NCBI RefSeq assembly: GCF_017676345.1
Contig: NZ_JAFFZM010000003.1
Location: forward strand, 1-64,000
Length of the DNA: 64,000 nucleotides
Source: Streptomyces smyrnaeus
GTDB lineage: Bacteria > Actinomycetota > Actinomycetes > Streptomycetales > Streptomycetaceae
Direction: 5' to 3'
Made by a program: the position numbers and the translations under genes. Position 1 is the stretch's first letter. Each line of letters starts with the position of its first letter. Of this stretch, positions 15,827 to 26,246 are shown in pieces. The notes under the pieces are model-generated. The model was not told where the DNA came from. It made no database searches and saw only the letters and a program-made list of their open reading frames with translations.

Positions 15827-17219
15827 CGTCCCAGCCCCTTCGCGCTCGCGTTGTCGGCTTCCTGCCACAGTGCGGCCAGCGGTGTCCCGGGCCCGCCGGA
15901 CAGCGCTGTCCACCCGGCCTCGCGCAGCGCGCGCAGCGGGGCCGGTTCGCTCCCGGGTGCGGGCGCCGCTGCGGCGCCCCCCGCATGCTGCCCGGTGGGG
16001 CCCGCGCCGGCGAGAAAGGCGACGGCCCGGCTGGAGCGCTGCCGTATCCGGCCGACGGTGAGGGCCTGCTCCTCGTCCAGCTCCCCGAGGAACGCGATCA
16101 GCAGGCCTTCGTTCCCCGTTCCGCCGCGCAGCGCGTCGTAGGCGCCGGACAGCCCCTTCTCGTTCGAGTGTTCGACGACGGCGAGGGTGTCCAGCAGCAG
16201 TCCGGCCGTGTCCGAGGTGTCCGAGAGGAAGCCCCCGCTCTCCGGTCCCGGTGCGGCGGCTCCGGTGTCGGTCAGCAGCCGAACGGAGTAGCCCCGCTCC
16301 AGCAGATGCATACAGACGGACGCGGCCGCGGCGACCGCCCACTCGAAGGGGGAGTCGGGGCCCGAGCCCGGGTAGGCCGCGCGGCGGGTGTCCAGCAGTA
16401 CGGTGCAGCGGGCCTGCTGGGGCTGCTCCTCGCGGCGCACCATCAGCTCGCCGTAGCGCGCCGTCGACCGCCAGTGCACCCGGCGCAGGTCGTCGCCGTG
16501 CCGGTAGCCGCGCGGGATCACATCGTCGTCACCGGCCAGCGCCAGCGCGCGCTGCCGCCCCTCGCCGTAGCCAGTGGTCTCGCCCGTCAGCCGGGCGGGC
16601 GGCAGGGCTTCGACGGGCGGGACGACGGTGAGGGTGTCGTAGGTGCTGAAGGAGCGCGTCAGCTCGCACATCCCGAACGGGTCCGTCAGCCGCAGCTGGA
16701 GGGGGCCCATCGGATAGCGTCCGCGCAGGTCGGAGCGGACCCGGTAGGAGACCTCGCGGCGCCCGCCCGGCTCCACCCGGTCCAGGACGAACCGGGGGCG
16801 GGGACCGAGCACGTAGGGCACCCGGTCCTGGAGCATCAGCAATCCGGTGGGCAGCCGCGAGATGTTCTCGATCCGCAACTTGACGCGGGCCTCCGCGCGG
16901 GCCGGCACCCGGGAGGGCGACAGCTTGCGGTAGCCGGCGACCCGGTAGCGGGTGCGGTGCAGCACCAGGACGCACACCAGCGGCAGGATCGCCAGCAGGA
17001 CGCCCACCCGCAGCAGTTCCTCCTGGCCCAGCACATAGGCGCACAGCGCCGCGGCGGCCCCTGCCGCCATGAACGAGCGGCCGCGTGTGGTGAGCCCGCC
17101 GAACGCCCGGCGCAGCGAGCCGCGGCTCTCGTCCGGGGAGCGCCCACCGGTCGGCCCCGTACCGCCACCAGGCCCCCTGTCGGGCGCCGGCGGTGCGCCG
17201 GGGGCCGGTCCGTAGGCCA

Positions 17220-17220
<1 letters not shown>
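15823..17220 (-). CDS. DUF58-domain protein
   Basis: 465 residues. Two membrane segments (SFMAAGAAAALCAYVLG and LLRVGVLLAILPLVCVLVLH) are followed by an extracytoplasmic beta-rich part (VKLRIENISRLPTGLLM) and the DUF58 core DDDVIPRGYRHGDDLRRVHW then RSTARYGELMVR. The C-terminal half resembles a von Willebrand A-like fold (RCTVLLDTRRAAYPG). The family almost always accompanies a MoxR ATPase. Its ATG overlaps the MoxR stop (TGATG) and its stop overlaps the TgpA-like start, so the three are translationally coupled. Confidence 0.9.
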
Positions 17221-18329
<1,109 letters not shown>

Positions 18330-18505
18330 CGGCCCTCCTCGGCCCCATCCCCGTTTGCCCGTTCGTACGTGCCCGCCGCGTACGCCCCCGCGTCCGCTCC
18401 ACCGGGCCCTGCAGTATGCGCTGTTGCGTATTCTTCACGGCGACAGGGCCTCGCGTCACTCTTCCGGGTGTTCCCGGTCGGTCCCCACCCGTGACGTCGG
18501 GCTGG

Positions 18506-19033
18506 TCAGGCCGGGGCGATCTCGCGCAGCAGGCCCGTCGTCACATCGAACACGAAGCCGCGGACGTCGTCCCGGTGGGGCAGGAACGGCGAGGTCCGTA
18601 CGCGCTCGATCGACTGGCGCACGTCCTGGTCCAGGTCGTTGAAGGACTCGACGGCCCAGGACGGCCGCTGGCCCACTTCCAGTTCCAGTTCGTGCCGGAA
18701 ATCCTCGGTGAGGTCGAGCAGTCCGCAACCGGTGTGGTGGATGAGCACCACGGAGCGGGTCCCCAGGGCGCGCTGGCTGATGGTGAGGGAACGGATGACG
18801 TCGTCGGTGACGACACCCCCCGCGTTGCGGATGGTGTGGCAGTCGCCCAGTTCCAGGCCGAGTGCGGCGTGCAGATCCAGGCGGGCGTCCATGCAGGCGA
18901 CCACGGCGACCTTGCGGACCGGGCGGGCGTCCATCCCGGGGTCGGCGAAGTCGTGCGCGTAGTCCCGGTTCGCCGCGACGAGCTCGTCGACCACGGACTG
19001 TGCGGACTGGGGCCGAGGTGCTGATATCGACAT
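18506..19033 (-). CDS. Beta-class carbonic anhydrase
   Basis: 175 residues. The zinc site is complete: CMDAR (Cys and the Asp-Arg dyad) near residue 46 and HHTGC (His and second Cys) near residue 99. IRNAGGVVTDDVIRSL lies between them, as in small beta-carbonic anhydrases of actinobacteria. It interconverts CO2 and bicarbonate in the cytoplasm. The ATG lacks a Shine-Dalgarno but has TAACGT 7 nt upstream, suggesting a leaderless message. It is divergent from the dcw cluster. Confidence 0.92.
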   Translation of the reverse strand: MSISAPRPQSAQSVVDELVAANRDYAHDFADPGMDARPVRKVAVVACMDARLDLHAALGLELGDCHTIRNAGGVVTDDVIRSLTISQRALGTRSVVLIHHTGCGLLDLTEDFRHELELEVGQRPSWAVESFNDLDQDVRQSIERVRTSPFLPHRDDVRGFVFDVTTGLLREIAPA

Positions 19034-19040
19034 GTGTACG

Positions 19041-19046
19041 ACGTTA
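19041..19046 (-). promoter_or_regulatory. -10 element of the carbonic anhydrase gene
   Basis: TAACGT on the minus strand, 7 nt before the ATG, with no ribosome binding site between; consistent with leaderless transcription. Confidence 0.45.
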
Positions 19047-19255
19047 GACGCTTCCGAAGCGGACGGGCTGCTCGGGGAGTGGTGAAAACGGGCGACTCGC
19101 GGCGGTGTGAGGCAACCCACAGTGCTCACCCGGTCTCACCGTCCGCTCTTCTTCGTCGGCGCGCACCGCGGTGGGCGGGGCCGCGGTGTCCGGGCCGGTG
19201 CCGGACGCTGTCCGCACGCGCCTGCTCCCTTAGGTGGACGCGCCTGGTCCCGTAG

Positions 19256-19283
19256 TTGACCGCGGGGACGAGTGGACTAAAGT
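19256..19283 (+). promoter_or_regulatory. Strong promoter of the dcw cluster
   Basis: TTGACC (19256-19261) and TAAAGT (19278-19283) separated by 16 bp fit the principal vegetative sigma factor consensus well. Transcription should start near 19290, leaving about 185 nt ahead of rsmH. A short hairpin (GTGCGCG-GG-CGCGCAC, 19337-19352) lies in that leader. No mraZ gene is present between promoter and rsmH. Confidence 0.7.
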
Positions 19284-19291
19284 GACGCGAA

Positions 19292-19480
19292 GTGGGAGGC
19301 GACAAATTCTCCCCAAGGACCCCCGAATCCCCTCGCGTGCGCGGGCGCGCACGTGCGGCTCGGCCTCCTCCCGCTCCCGGCCTCCGGCGCCCGTTCGGCG
19401 CGGGTGGCCGCTCCCCTTCGAGCGGGCGGGGACCAAGGAGCATGTGCACGGTGCCCGCCAGATCTGAGAGGGCACAGTGA
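19292..19480 (+). CDS. Possible leaderless leader ORF coupled to rsmH (doubtful)
   Basis: A 62-codon frame begins with a GTG 8 nt after the TAAAGT -10, so its start nearly coincides with the expected transcript 5' end. It ends in a TGA that overlaps the rsmH GTG (GTGA). The product is basic and Pro/Arg-rich with no recognised domain. Inside it an AAGGAG lies 10 nt before an in-frame GTG (19451), offering a shorter 9-residue leader. Against it: many codons such as AGG, AGA, CCA, TCT and GCA are unlike the GC-rich third positions of neighbouring genes, and rsmH has its own GAGAGGG site. It may be a translated leader or chance. Confidence 0.25.
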   Translation: MGGDKFSPRTPESPRVRGRARAARPPPAPGLRRPFGAGGRSPSSGRGPRSMCTVPARSERAQ

Positions 19481-20448
19481 CCACCAACGAGCGGCCCATC
19501 GGCGAACTGCACAATCCGGTCATGCTCGGGCGCACCCTGGAGCTGCTCGCCCCCGCCCTGGCTCAGCCCGGCGCGACCGTCGTCGACTGCACCCTCGGCC
19601 TCGGCGGCCACAGCGAGGCGCTGTTGGCGACCTTCCCCTCGGCCCGGCTGATCGGGCTGGACCGAGACACCGCCGCCCTCGAACTCGCGGGGGAGCGGCT
19701 GGCCCCCTACGCCGACCGGGCCACCTTGGTGCACGCCGTCTACGACGAGTTGCCGCAGGTACTCGCCCGGCTCGGCGTCCCCCGGGTCCAGGGCGTCCTG
19801 TTCGATCTGGGCGTCTCCTCGCTGCAGCTGGACGAGGCCGACCGGGGCTTCGCCTATGCGCAGGACGCGCCGCTGGACATGCGCATGGACCAGACGAGGG
19901 GGCTCAGCGCCGCCGAGGTGCTCAACACCTACGCGCCCGGCGATCTGGTGCGCATCCTGCGCGCCTACGGCGAGGAGAAGCAGGCCCGCCGCATCGTCGA
20001 GGCCGTCGTCAAGGAGCGGGCGAAGGAACCGTTCACCCGCAGCGGCCGGCTGGTCGAGGTGATCCGCGACGCCCTGCCGCAGGCCGCCAAGCGCACCGGC
20101 GGCAACCCGGCCAAGCGGACCTTCCAGGCGCTGCGGATCGAGGTGAACGGGGAGCTGGCGGTGCTGGAGCGGGCGCTGCCCGCCGCGCTCGACGGGCTCG
20201 CGGTCGGCGGCCGGATGGTCGTGCTCGCGTACCACTCGCTGGAGGACCGACTGGTCAAACAGCTGTTCGCCACCGGCTCCCGCAACACGGCCCCGCCCGG
20301 GCTGCCGATAGTGCCCGAGCAGTACCAGCCCCGGCTGCGGCTGCTGACCCGCGGCGCCGAACTGCCCACCGACGAGGAGGTCGCCGAGAACCGCCGCGCC
20401 GCACCGGCCAGACTGCGCGCCGTCCAGCGCATCAGGGAATCGACATGA
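19477..20448 (+). CDS. rsmH: 16S rRNA (cytosine1402-N4)-methyltransferase RsmH (MraW)
   Basis: 323 residues. Methylates C1402 of 16S rRNA in the ribosomal P site. Motifs in order: [32 protein letters not shown] (SAM motif I), [52 protein letters not shown], and C-terminal [14 protein letters not shown]. The length is normal. The GTG start has GAGAGGG 5 nt upstream. It is the first clear gene of the dcw operon and is followed by ftsL after 25 nt. Confidence 0.96.
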   Translation: MTTNERPIGELHNPVMLGRTLELLAPALAQPGATVVDCTLGLGGHSEALLATFPSARLIGLDRDTAALELAGERLAPYADRATLVHAVYDELPQVLARLGVPRVQGVLFDLGVSSLQLDEADRGFAYAQDAPLDMRMDQTRGLSAAEVLNTYAPGDLVRILRAYGEEKQARRIVEAVVKERAKEPFTRSGRLVEVIRDALPQAAKRTGGNPAKRTFQALRIEVNGELAVLERALPAALDGLAVGGRMVVLAYHSLEDRLVKQLFATGSRNTAPPGLPIVPEQYQPRLRLLTRGAELPTDEEVAENRRAAPARLRAVQRIREST

Positions 20449-20473
20449 CCGCCCGCCGCGTCAGGGAGGGGAC

Positions 20474-20854
20474 ATGACCGCACAGCAGCGCATCGCGCGG
20501 CTGGCCAGACTGCTGCCGGCCGGGAGGTCCCCGGCGGCACGCGCCCCGTTCGTCCTGCTGGTCGTCCTGCTGCTGGGCAGCGGGCTGCTGGCTCTGCTGC
20601 TGCTGAACGCCTCCCTCAACAAGGGCTCCTTCCAGCTGAGCAAGCTGGAGAAGGAGACCGAGGAGCTGACGGACCAGCAGCAGGCGCTCCAGCAGGAGGT
20701 GGACGGCTACTCGGCCCCGGGACAGCTCGCCGAGCGCGCCCGCGAGCAGGGCCTGGTCCCCGGCGGCAACCCCGTCTTCCTCGGCCCGGACGGCACCGTA
20801 CGCGGCAAGCCGGACAGCGCGCCCACCGACGGTGCCGGGCAGGTGGACCCGTGA
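20474..20854 (+). CDS. ftsL: Cell division protein FtsL
   Basis: 126 residues, the size and layout of actinobacterial FtsL: a basic cytoplasmic start, one membrane helix (FVLLVVLLLGSGLLALLLL, about residues 26-44), then a short coiled coil (KLEKETEELTDQQQALQQEV) outside the membrane. FtsL with FtsQ and DivIC links FtsZ rings to FtsW/FtsI. A GGGAGGGG ribosome binding site precedes the ATG. A near-copy, ACATGACCGC, occurs 29 nt upstream at the end of rsmH. Its last 4 nt overlap the start of ftsI. Confidence 0.88.
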   Translation: MTAQQRIARLARLLPAGRSPAARAPFVLLVVLLLGSGLLALLLLNASLNKGSFQLSKLEKETEELTDQQQALQQEVDGYSAPGQLAERAREQGLVPGGNPVFLGPDGTVRGKPDSAPTDGAGQVDP

Positions 20855-22902
20855 CCGAGCGCTCCGGTGAGTCGGGCCGCGGCGCCCGTGGGACCTCCGG
20901 TCCGGCACCCGGCAAGGGGTCCGGCGCCGGGCGGAGCAAAGGGGGCGACCCGCGCCGCGTGCCCCGCCCCGGGCGACCGGCCTCCTCCCGTACGGCCAGC
21001 GGCGCCCAGCCGGCGGGGGCGCGGCGCGGCGGTGGCTCCCGTCCTCCGAAGGGCGGCGGATCCGGGCAGTTGCGGCTGGTGAACCCGCGGCCCCGGCTGC
21101 GGCTGATCGCCGTCGGGCTGACACTGGTCATGCTGGCGTTCACCGTGCGGCTGCTCCAGGTGCAGGCCGTCGACGCGAGCGCGTACGCGGACAAGGCCGC
21201 CGTCAACCGCTACATCACCGTCCCGCTCGCGGCCGAGCGCGGCGCCATCACCGACCGGGACGGCTCCGCGCTGGCGAGCACGGTGGACGCCCACGACATC
21301 ACGGCCGACCCGTATCTGTTCACCCCCGAGCAGGCGAAGATCCAGGACGCCCCCGAGCGGGCCGCTGAACTGCTGGCGCCGCTGCTGGACAAGGAGCCAG
21401 GCCAGCTGGCCAAGAAGCTCTCCCGGTCGGGCACCCGCTATGTCCTGCTCGCCCGCCAGCAGACCCCGCAGACCTGGCGGAAGATCAAGAAGCTCAAGGA
21501 GCGGCTCGCCGAGGAGGAGGCCGCCGCGCCCAAGGGCGAGAAGCCCAATGTGCTCGCCGGGATCTACCAGGAGAAGCACGCCAAACGCGTCTACCCCAAC
21601 AAGGAGCTGGCCGCCCCGGTGCTCGGCTTCGTCAACTCGGCCGGCAAGGGCGGCGCCGGGCTGGAGGCGATGCTGAACGACAAGCTCGCGGGCGAGGACG
21701 GCAAGATCACCTACGCCCAGTCGGGCGGCCGTCAGGTCCCCACCGCGGGCGTCCGCGAACAGGCGGCCGAGCCGGGCTCCGACGTGGAGCTCACGCTGGA
21801 CCGCGACATCCAGTGGTCCGCCCAGCAGGCCATCTCCGACCAGGTGGCCAAGTCGCACGCCGACAGCGGCTACGTCATCGTCCAGGACACCAGGACCGGC
21901 CAGCTGCTCGGAATGGCCAGCGCGCCCGGTTTCGACCCCAACGACATCCGCGGCGCGAAGGTGGACTCCTTCGGCAACCCCGCACTCCAGGACGTCTACG
22001 AGCCCGGCTCCACCAGCAAGGTCATGTCGATGGCCGCGGTCCTGGAGGAGGGCAAGGCCACCCCCACCACGGCGGTCACCGTGCCCAACCGGCTCAAGCG
22101 CGCCGACCGGTCCTTCGCCGACGACATCGACCACCCCACCTGGCATCTGACCCTCAACGGCGTTCTGGCCAAGTCCAGCAACATCGGCACCATCCTGGCC
22201 ACCGAGCAGCTGGGCAGGACGCAGAAGCAGGCCAACAAGGTCCTCCACAGCTATCTGCGCAAGTTCGGCATCGGCCGGCCCACCGGGCTGGGCTTCCCCG
22301 GCGAGACCGAGGGGCTGCTGGCCCCGCCGGAGAAGTGGAGCGCCTCCCAGCAGTACACGATCCCCTTCGGCCAGGGCCTGTCCCTCAACGCCGTCCAGGC
22401 CGCCTCCATCTACTCCACCATCGCCAACGGCGGTGTGCGGATCGAACCCACGGTCGTACGCGGCACCACGGGCCCCGACGGGCGCTACGAACCGGCCGAG
22501 CCGCCCGCCGAGCGCCGGGTGGTGAGCGAGAAGACCGCCAAGACCCTCTCCCGGATGCTGGAGTCCGTGGTGTCCGACATGGAGGGCACCGGAACCACGG
22601 CCAAGATCCCCGGCTACCGCGTCGCGGGGAAGACCGGTACGGCCAACCGGGTGGACCCGAAGACGGGGCGCTACCACGGCTACACCGCCTCCTTCGCCGG
22701 ATTCGCCCCCGCCGACAAGCCCCGGATCACCGTCTACTGCGCTGTCCAGAACCCCAAGAAGGGCAGCTACTTCGGCAGCGACGTGTGCGGCCCCGTCTAC
22801 AAGAAGGTCATGAAGTTCTCCCTGAAGAGCCTGCAGATCCCCCCGACCGGGGCCGAGCCCGCCCGGTTCCCCGTGCTCGCGGGGAAGGACCGGAACGACT
22901 GA
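20851..22902 (+). CDS. ftsI: Peptidoglycan D,D-transpeptidase FtsI (class B PBP)
   Basis: 683 residues. A disordered Gly/Arg/Pro-rich cytoplasmic region of about 80 residues precedes one membrane helix (LRLIAVGLTLVMLAFTVRLL). The pedestal domain follows (AERGAITDRDGSALA). The transpeptidase active site is complete: S387-T-S-K390 (nucleophile Ser387), S442-S-N444 and K594-T-G-T. It crosslinks septal peptidoglycan with FtsW. The GTG overlaps the ftsL stop by 4 nt, so expression is coupled. Confidence 0.95.
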   Translation: MTERSGESGRGARGTSGPAPGKGSGAGRSKGGDPRRVPRPGRPASSRTASGAQPAGARRGGGSRPPKGGGSGQLRLVNPRPRLRLIAVGLTLVMLAFTVRLLQVQAVDASAYADKAAVNRYITVPLAAERGAITDRDGSALASTVDAHDITADPYLFTPEQAKIQDAPERAAELLAPLLDKEPGQLAKKLSRSGTRYVLLARQQTPQTWRKIKKLKERLAEEEAAAPKGEKPNVLAGIYQEKHAKRVYPNKELAAPVLGFVNSAGKGGAGLEAMLNDKLAGEDGKITYAQSGGRQVPTAGVREQAAEPGSDVELTLDRDIQWSAQQAISDQVAKSHADSGYVIVQDTRTGQLLGMASAPGFDPNDIRGAKVDSFGNPALQDVYEPGSTSKVMSMAAVLEEGKATPTTAVTVPNRLKRADRSFADDIDHPTWHLTLNGVLAKSSNIGTILATEQLGRTQKQANKVLHSYLRKFGIGRPTGLGFPGETEGLLAPPEKWSASQQYTIPFGQGLSLNAVQAASIYSTIANGGVRIEPTVVRGTTGPDGRYEPAEPPAERRVVSEKTAKTLSRMLESVVSDMEGTGTTAKIPGYRVAGKTGTANRVDPKTGRYHGYTASFAGFAPADKPRITVYCAVQNPKKGSYFGSDVCGPVYKKVMKFSLKSLQIPPTGAEPARFPVLAGKDRND

Positions 22903-23000
22903 GCCATGCACCACGTGAGAACGATCACTGACAGCGCGTACAACCTTCATGGATCGGCGCCGCCGCGCCCCTCGCTTCGCGGCACGGGTGTCCCGCCCGG

Positions 23001-23006
23001 TACGCT
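23001..23006 (+). promoter_or_regulatory. -10 element for a possible internal murE promoter
   Basis: TACGCT ends 7 nt before the preferred murE GTG, with no Shine-Dalgarno in between. This suggests a leaderless murE transcript starting inside the dcw cluster, after the 111-bp gap following ftsI. Confidence 0.35.
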
Positions 23007-23013
23007 CACCGCC

Positions 23014-24816
23014 GTGCCACAAGCTGATCAGACCTCCCCCGAGTCCTTCCCTGGGCCGCCCCGCCCCATGCGGGTCACGCCCGTCCCGCTCGCGGAGCTG
23101 GCCCGACTGCTGGATGCCGACGAGCCCGGCGCTCCGGTGTCCGGCTCCACCGGTGCACCCGAGGGCGACACCGCGTCCGGAGCCGGCGTGTCCGTCACCG
23201 GCATCACCCACGACTCGCGCGCCGTACGCCCCGGTGACATCTACGCCGCGCTGCCCGGCGCCCGGCTGCACGGGGCGGACTTCGTGGAGCAGGCCCAGAG
23301 CCTGGGCGCCGCCGCCGTGCTGACCGACCCCGGCGGCACCGAGCGCGCCGCGGCCACCGGGCTGCCGGTGCTGACGGTGCCCGACCCGCGCGGCCGGATG
23401 GGGCAGCTGGCCGCCACCATCTACGGCAAGCCCGGCGAGGACCTGCTGCAGATCGGCATCACCGGAACCTCGGGCAAGACGACGACCGCGTATCTGGTCG
23501 ACGGGGGGCTGCGCAAGGCAGCGCAGAAGGGCGAGCCACGCGTAGCGTGTCCTGCGAAGGGCGGTGGCGGGCGACGGGAGGGCGGGGGGCTGACCGGGCT
23601 GATCGGCACCGTCGAGTCGCGGATCGGCGACGAGCGCATCAAGTCGGAGCGCACCACACCGGAAGCCACCGACCTGCAGGCGCTGTTCGCGGTGATGCGG
23701 GAGCGCGGCGTCAGCTCGGTCGCCATGGAGGTCTCCAGCCACGCGCTGGTCCTCGGCCGGGTCGACGGCTGCGTCTTCGATGTCGCGGTGTTCAACAATC
23801 TCAGCCCCGAGCACCTCGACTTCCACCGCGACATCGAGGACTACTTCCAGGCCAAGCGGCAGCTGTTCACCCCGGAGCGCTCGCGGGCCGCGGTGGTCAA
23901 CTTCGACGACGAGTACGGCTTCCGGCTGCTGACCGAGCTCCAGGACGAGGGCTTCCCCGTCACCAGCTTCTCCGCCGAGGGCCACCCGGACGCGGACTGG
24001 CGGGCCGAGGACGTGGAGGTCGGCCCGCTCGGCTCGACGTTCACCGCCGTGGGCCCCGACGGCCAGGAAGTGCTCGCCGGCGCCCCCATCGCCGGGCCCT
24101 TCAACGTCGCCAACGCGCTGGCCGCGCTCACCGCGCTGGCCGCCGCCGGAATCGACCCGAACATCGCCGCCGAGGGCATCAGCGCCGTCCCCGGTGTCCC
24201 CGGTCGCCTCCAGCGGGTGGACGCCGGCCAGGACTACCTCGCCATCGTCGACTACGCACACAAACCGGACGCCGTCGAGTCCGTGCTGTATGCCGTCCGC
24301 AAGGTCACCGAGGGCGCCGTGCACGCGGTTCTGGGCTGCGGCGGTGACCGCGACCCGCACAAGCGGCCCGCCATGGGTGCCGCGCTGGCCCGGCTGTCCG
24401 ACACGGCGGTGCTCACCTCGGACAACCCGCGCTCGGAGGACCCGCTCGCGATCCTGGCCACCATGCTCGGCGGCGCCGCCGAGGTCCCCGCCCACGAGCG
24501 CGGCATCGTGCTGGTCGAGGAGGACCGGGCCGCCGCCATCCGGGCCGCCGTCGCCCGGGCCGAACCCGGCGACACCGTCCTCATCCTGGGCAAGGGACAC
24601 GAACAGGGTCAGGACATCGCCGGTGTGGTGCGCCCCTTCGACGACGTCCAGGTCCTGTACGACTCCATCCGCGCCCGGGCGGCCGAGCAGGCTCCGGCCG
24701 GCCCGATGCACGCCCCGACGCACACCGTGGCGGCACCGTCGCCCTCGTCCCCCGCTCTCTCCGTTCCTCCTTCCGAATCCTCCGCGAACCACCGGACAGA
24801 CAACCAGAACCGATGA
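23014..24816 (+). CDS. murE: UDP-MurNAc-L-Ala-D-Glu:diaminopimelate ligase MurE
   Basis: About 600 residues. Adds diaminopimelate to the UDP-MurNAc dipeptide in the cytoplasm. It has the Mur-ligase P loop ITGTSGKTTTAYLV (Lys155), TTPEATDLQALF, MEVSSHALVLGRV, FNNLSPEHLDFH and the substrate motif SDNPRSEDPLAI; DNPR is the diaminopimelate type. An unusual Gly/Arg/Lys-rich insert of about 20 residues sits between the P-loop helix and TGLIGTVESRIG. The Ser/Pro/His-rich C-terminal tail of about 40 residues is also non-conserved. GTG is preferred because of the upstream -10; an in-frame ATG at 22906 is the alternative. Its last 4 nt overlap murF. Confidence 0.94.
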   Translation: MPQADQTSPESFPGPPRPMRVTPVPLAELARLLDADEPGAPVSGSTGAPEGDTASGAGVSVTGITHDSRAVRPGDIYAALPGARLHGADFVEQAQSLGAAAVLTDPGGTERAAATGLPVLTVPDPRGRMGQLAATIYGKPGEDLLQIGITGTSGKTTTAYLVDGGLRKAAQKGEPRVACPAKGGGGRREGGGLTGLIGTVESRIGDERIKSERTTPEATDLQALFAVMRERGVSSVAMEVSSHALVLGRVDGCVFDVAVFNNLSPEHLDFHRDIEDYFQAKRQLFTPERSRAAVVNFDDEYGFRLLTELQDEGFPVTSFSAEGHPDADWRAEDVEVGPLGSTFTAVGPDGQEVLAGAPIAGPFNVANALAALTALAAAGIDPNIAAEGISAVPGVPGRLQRVDAGQDYLAIVDYAHKPDAVESVLYAVRKVTEGAVHAVLGCGGDRDPHKRPAMGAALARLSDTAVLTSDNPRSEDPLAILATMLGGAAEVPAHERGIVLVEEDRAAAIRAAVARAEPGDTVLILGKGHEQGQDIAGVVRPFDDVQVLYDSIRARAAEQAPAGPMHAPTHTVAAPSPSSPALSVPPSESSANHRTDNQNR

Positions 24817-26246
24817 TCCCCCTCTCCCTCGCAGAGATCGCCGCCCTCACCGGCGGACGGCAGCACGACATAACGGACCCGGAAGCGCGGATCACCGGGC
24901 CGGTGGTGATCGACTCCCGGGAGGCGGGCCCCGGTGCGCTCTTCGCGGCGTTCGCCGGTGAGCGTGCCGACGGCCACGAGTTCGCCGCCTCCGCCGTCGC
25001 CTCGGGCGCCGTCGCCGTGCTCGCCACCCGTCCCGTCGGTGTCCCGGCGATCGTCGTCGACGACGTCACCCGCGCCCTGGGCGCCCTGGCCCGGCACGCC
25101 GTGCACAAGCTCGGCACCCGGGTCGTCGCGCTGACCGGGTCCAGCGGCAAGACCAGCACCAAGGATCTGATCGCCCAGCTGCTGGGGCGGCTGGGCCCGA
25201 CGGTGTGGCCGGAAGGCTCGCAGAACAACGAGATCGGCCTGCCGCTGACCGCCCTGCGCGCGGACGAGTCCACCCGGCACCTGGTGCTGGAGATGGGCGC
25301 CCGCGGCATCGGCCACATCCGCTACCTCACCGAGCTCACCCCGCCCGGCATCGGCGTCGTGCTCAACGTCGGCACGGCGCACATCGGCGAGTTCGGCGGG
25401 CGCGAGCAGATCGCCCAGGCCAAGGGCGAACTGGTCGAGACGCTGCCGACGGCCGACGAGGGGGGAGTGGCGGTACTCAACGCCGACGACCCGTACGTCC
25501 GCGCCATGGCAGCGCGTACCGAGGCCCGCGTCCTGCTCTTCGGCGAGTCCCCGGAATCGGACGTACGGGCCGAAAACGTGCGGTTGTCGGAACGCGGCAC
25601 ACCAGCTTTCACCCTTCACACACCTACCGGGTGCGGCGATGTGACCATGCGCCTGTACGGTGAGCATCACGTGTCGAACGCGCTCGCCGCGGCGGCCGTC
25701 GCCCACCAACTGGGCATGCCTGCTGGGGACATCGCCGACGCGCTCTCCTCGGCGAGCACGCTCTCCCGTTGGCGGATGGAGGTCACCGAGCGCGCCGACG
25801 GCGTCACGGTCATCAACGACGCCTACAACGCCAACCCCGACTCCATGCGGGCAGCGCTCCGTGCGCTGTCGGCCATGGGGGAGGCGGCGAAGGCCCGGGG
25901 GGGCCGGACCTGGGCGGTGCTGGGCGAGATGGCCGAGCTCGGCGACGATGCGCTCGCCGAGCACGACGCGATCGGACGGCTCGCCGTCCGGCTCAACGTC
26001 AGCAAGCTCGTGGCAGTCGGAGGCCGGGAGGCCGCCTGGCTCGACATGGGTGCCAAGAACGAGGGTTCGTGGGGTGAGGAGTCGGTGCATGTGTCCGGCA
26101 CTGAGGCGGCCGTCGACCTGCTGCGCGGTCAGCTGCGCGCGGGAGATGTCGTACTGGTGAAGGCCTCCCGGTCGGTGGGCTTGGAGAAGGTGGCGGCTGC
26201 CCTCCTCGAGGACGGATCCAGGGAGGGTGAGGGCTCCGCCCGATGA
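24813..26246 (+). CDS. murF: UDP-MurNAc-tripeptide:D-Ala-D-Ala ligase MurF
   Basis: 477 residues. Completes the UDP-MurNAc pentapeptide. N-terminal domain [11 protein letters not shown] loop [20 protein letters not shown], then [24 protein letters not shown] and [12 protein letters not shown]. The C-terminal domain has [17 protein letters not shown], typical of MurF. The length matches the family. The start overlaps the murE stop and the end overlaps the mraY start (both ATGA), so stoichiometric coupled translation is likely. Confidence 0.96.
   Translation: MIPLSLAEIAALTGGRQHDITDPEARITGPVVIDSREAGPGALFAAFAGERADGHEFAASAVASGAVAVLATRPVGVPAIVVDDVTRALGALARHAVHKLGTRVVALTGSSGKTSTKDLIAQLLGRLGPTVWPEGSQNNEIGLPLTALRADESTRHLVLEMGARGIGHIRYLTELTPPGIGVVLNVGTAHIGEFGGREQIAQAKGELVETLPTADEGGVAVLNADDPYVRAMAARTEARVLLFGESPESDVRAENVRLSERGTPAFTLHTPTGCGDVTMRLYGEHHVSNALAAAAVAHQLGMPAGDIADALSSASTLSRWRMEVTERADGVTVINDAYNANPDSMRAALRALSAMGEAAKARGGRTWAVLGEMAELGDDALAEHDAIGRLAVRLNVSKLVAVGGREAAWLDMGAKNEGSWGEESVHVSGTEAAVDLLRGQLRAGDVVLVKASRSVGLEKVAAALLEDGSREGEGSAR

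Noticed and set aside
20707..24792. A very long open frame antisense to ftsI and murE
   Set aside because: Long antisense frames are expected in DNA with strongly GC-biased third positions. The sense strand encodes complete FtsI and MurE with all motifs; the antisense product has no recognisable domain.
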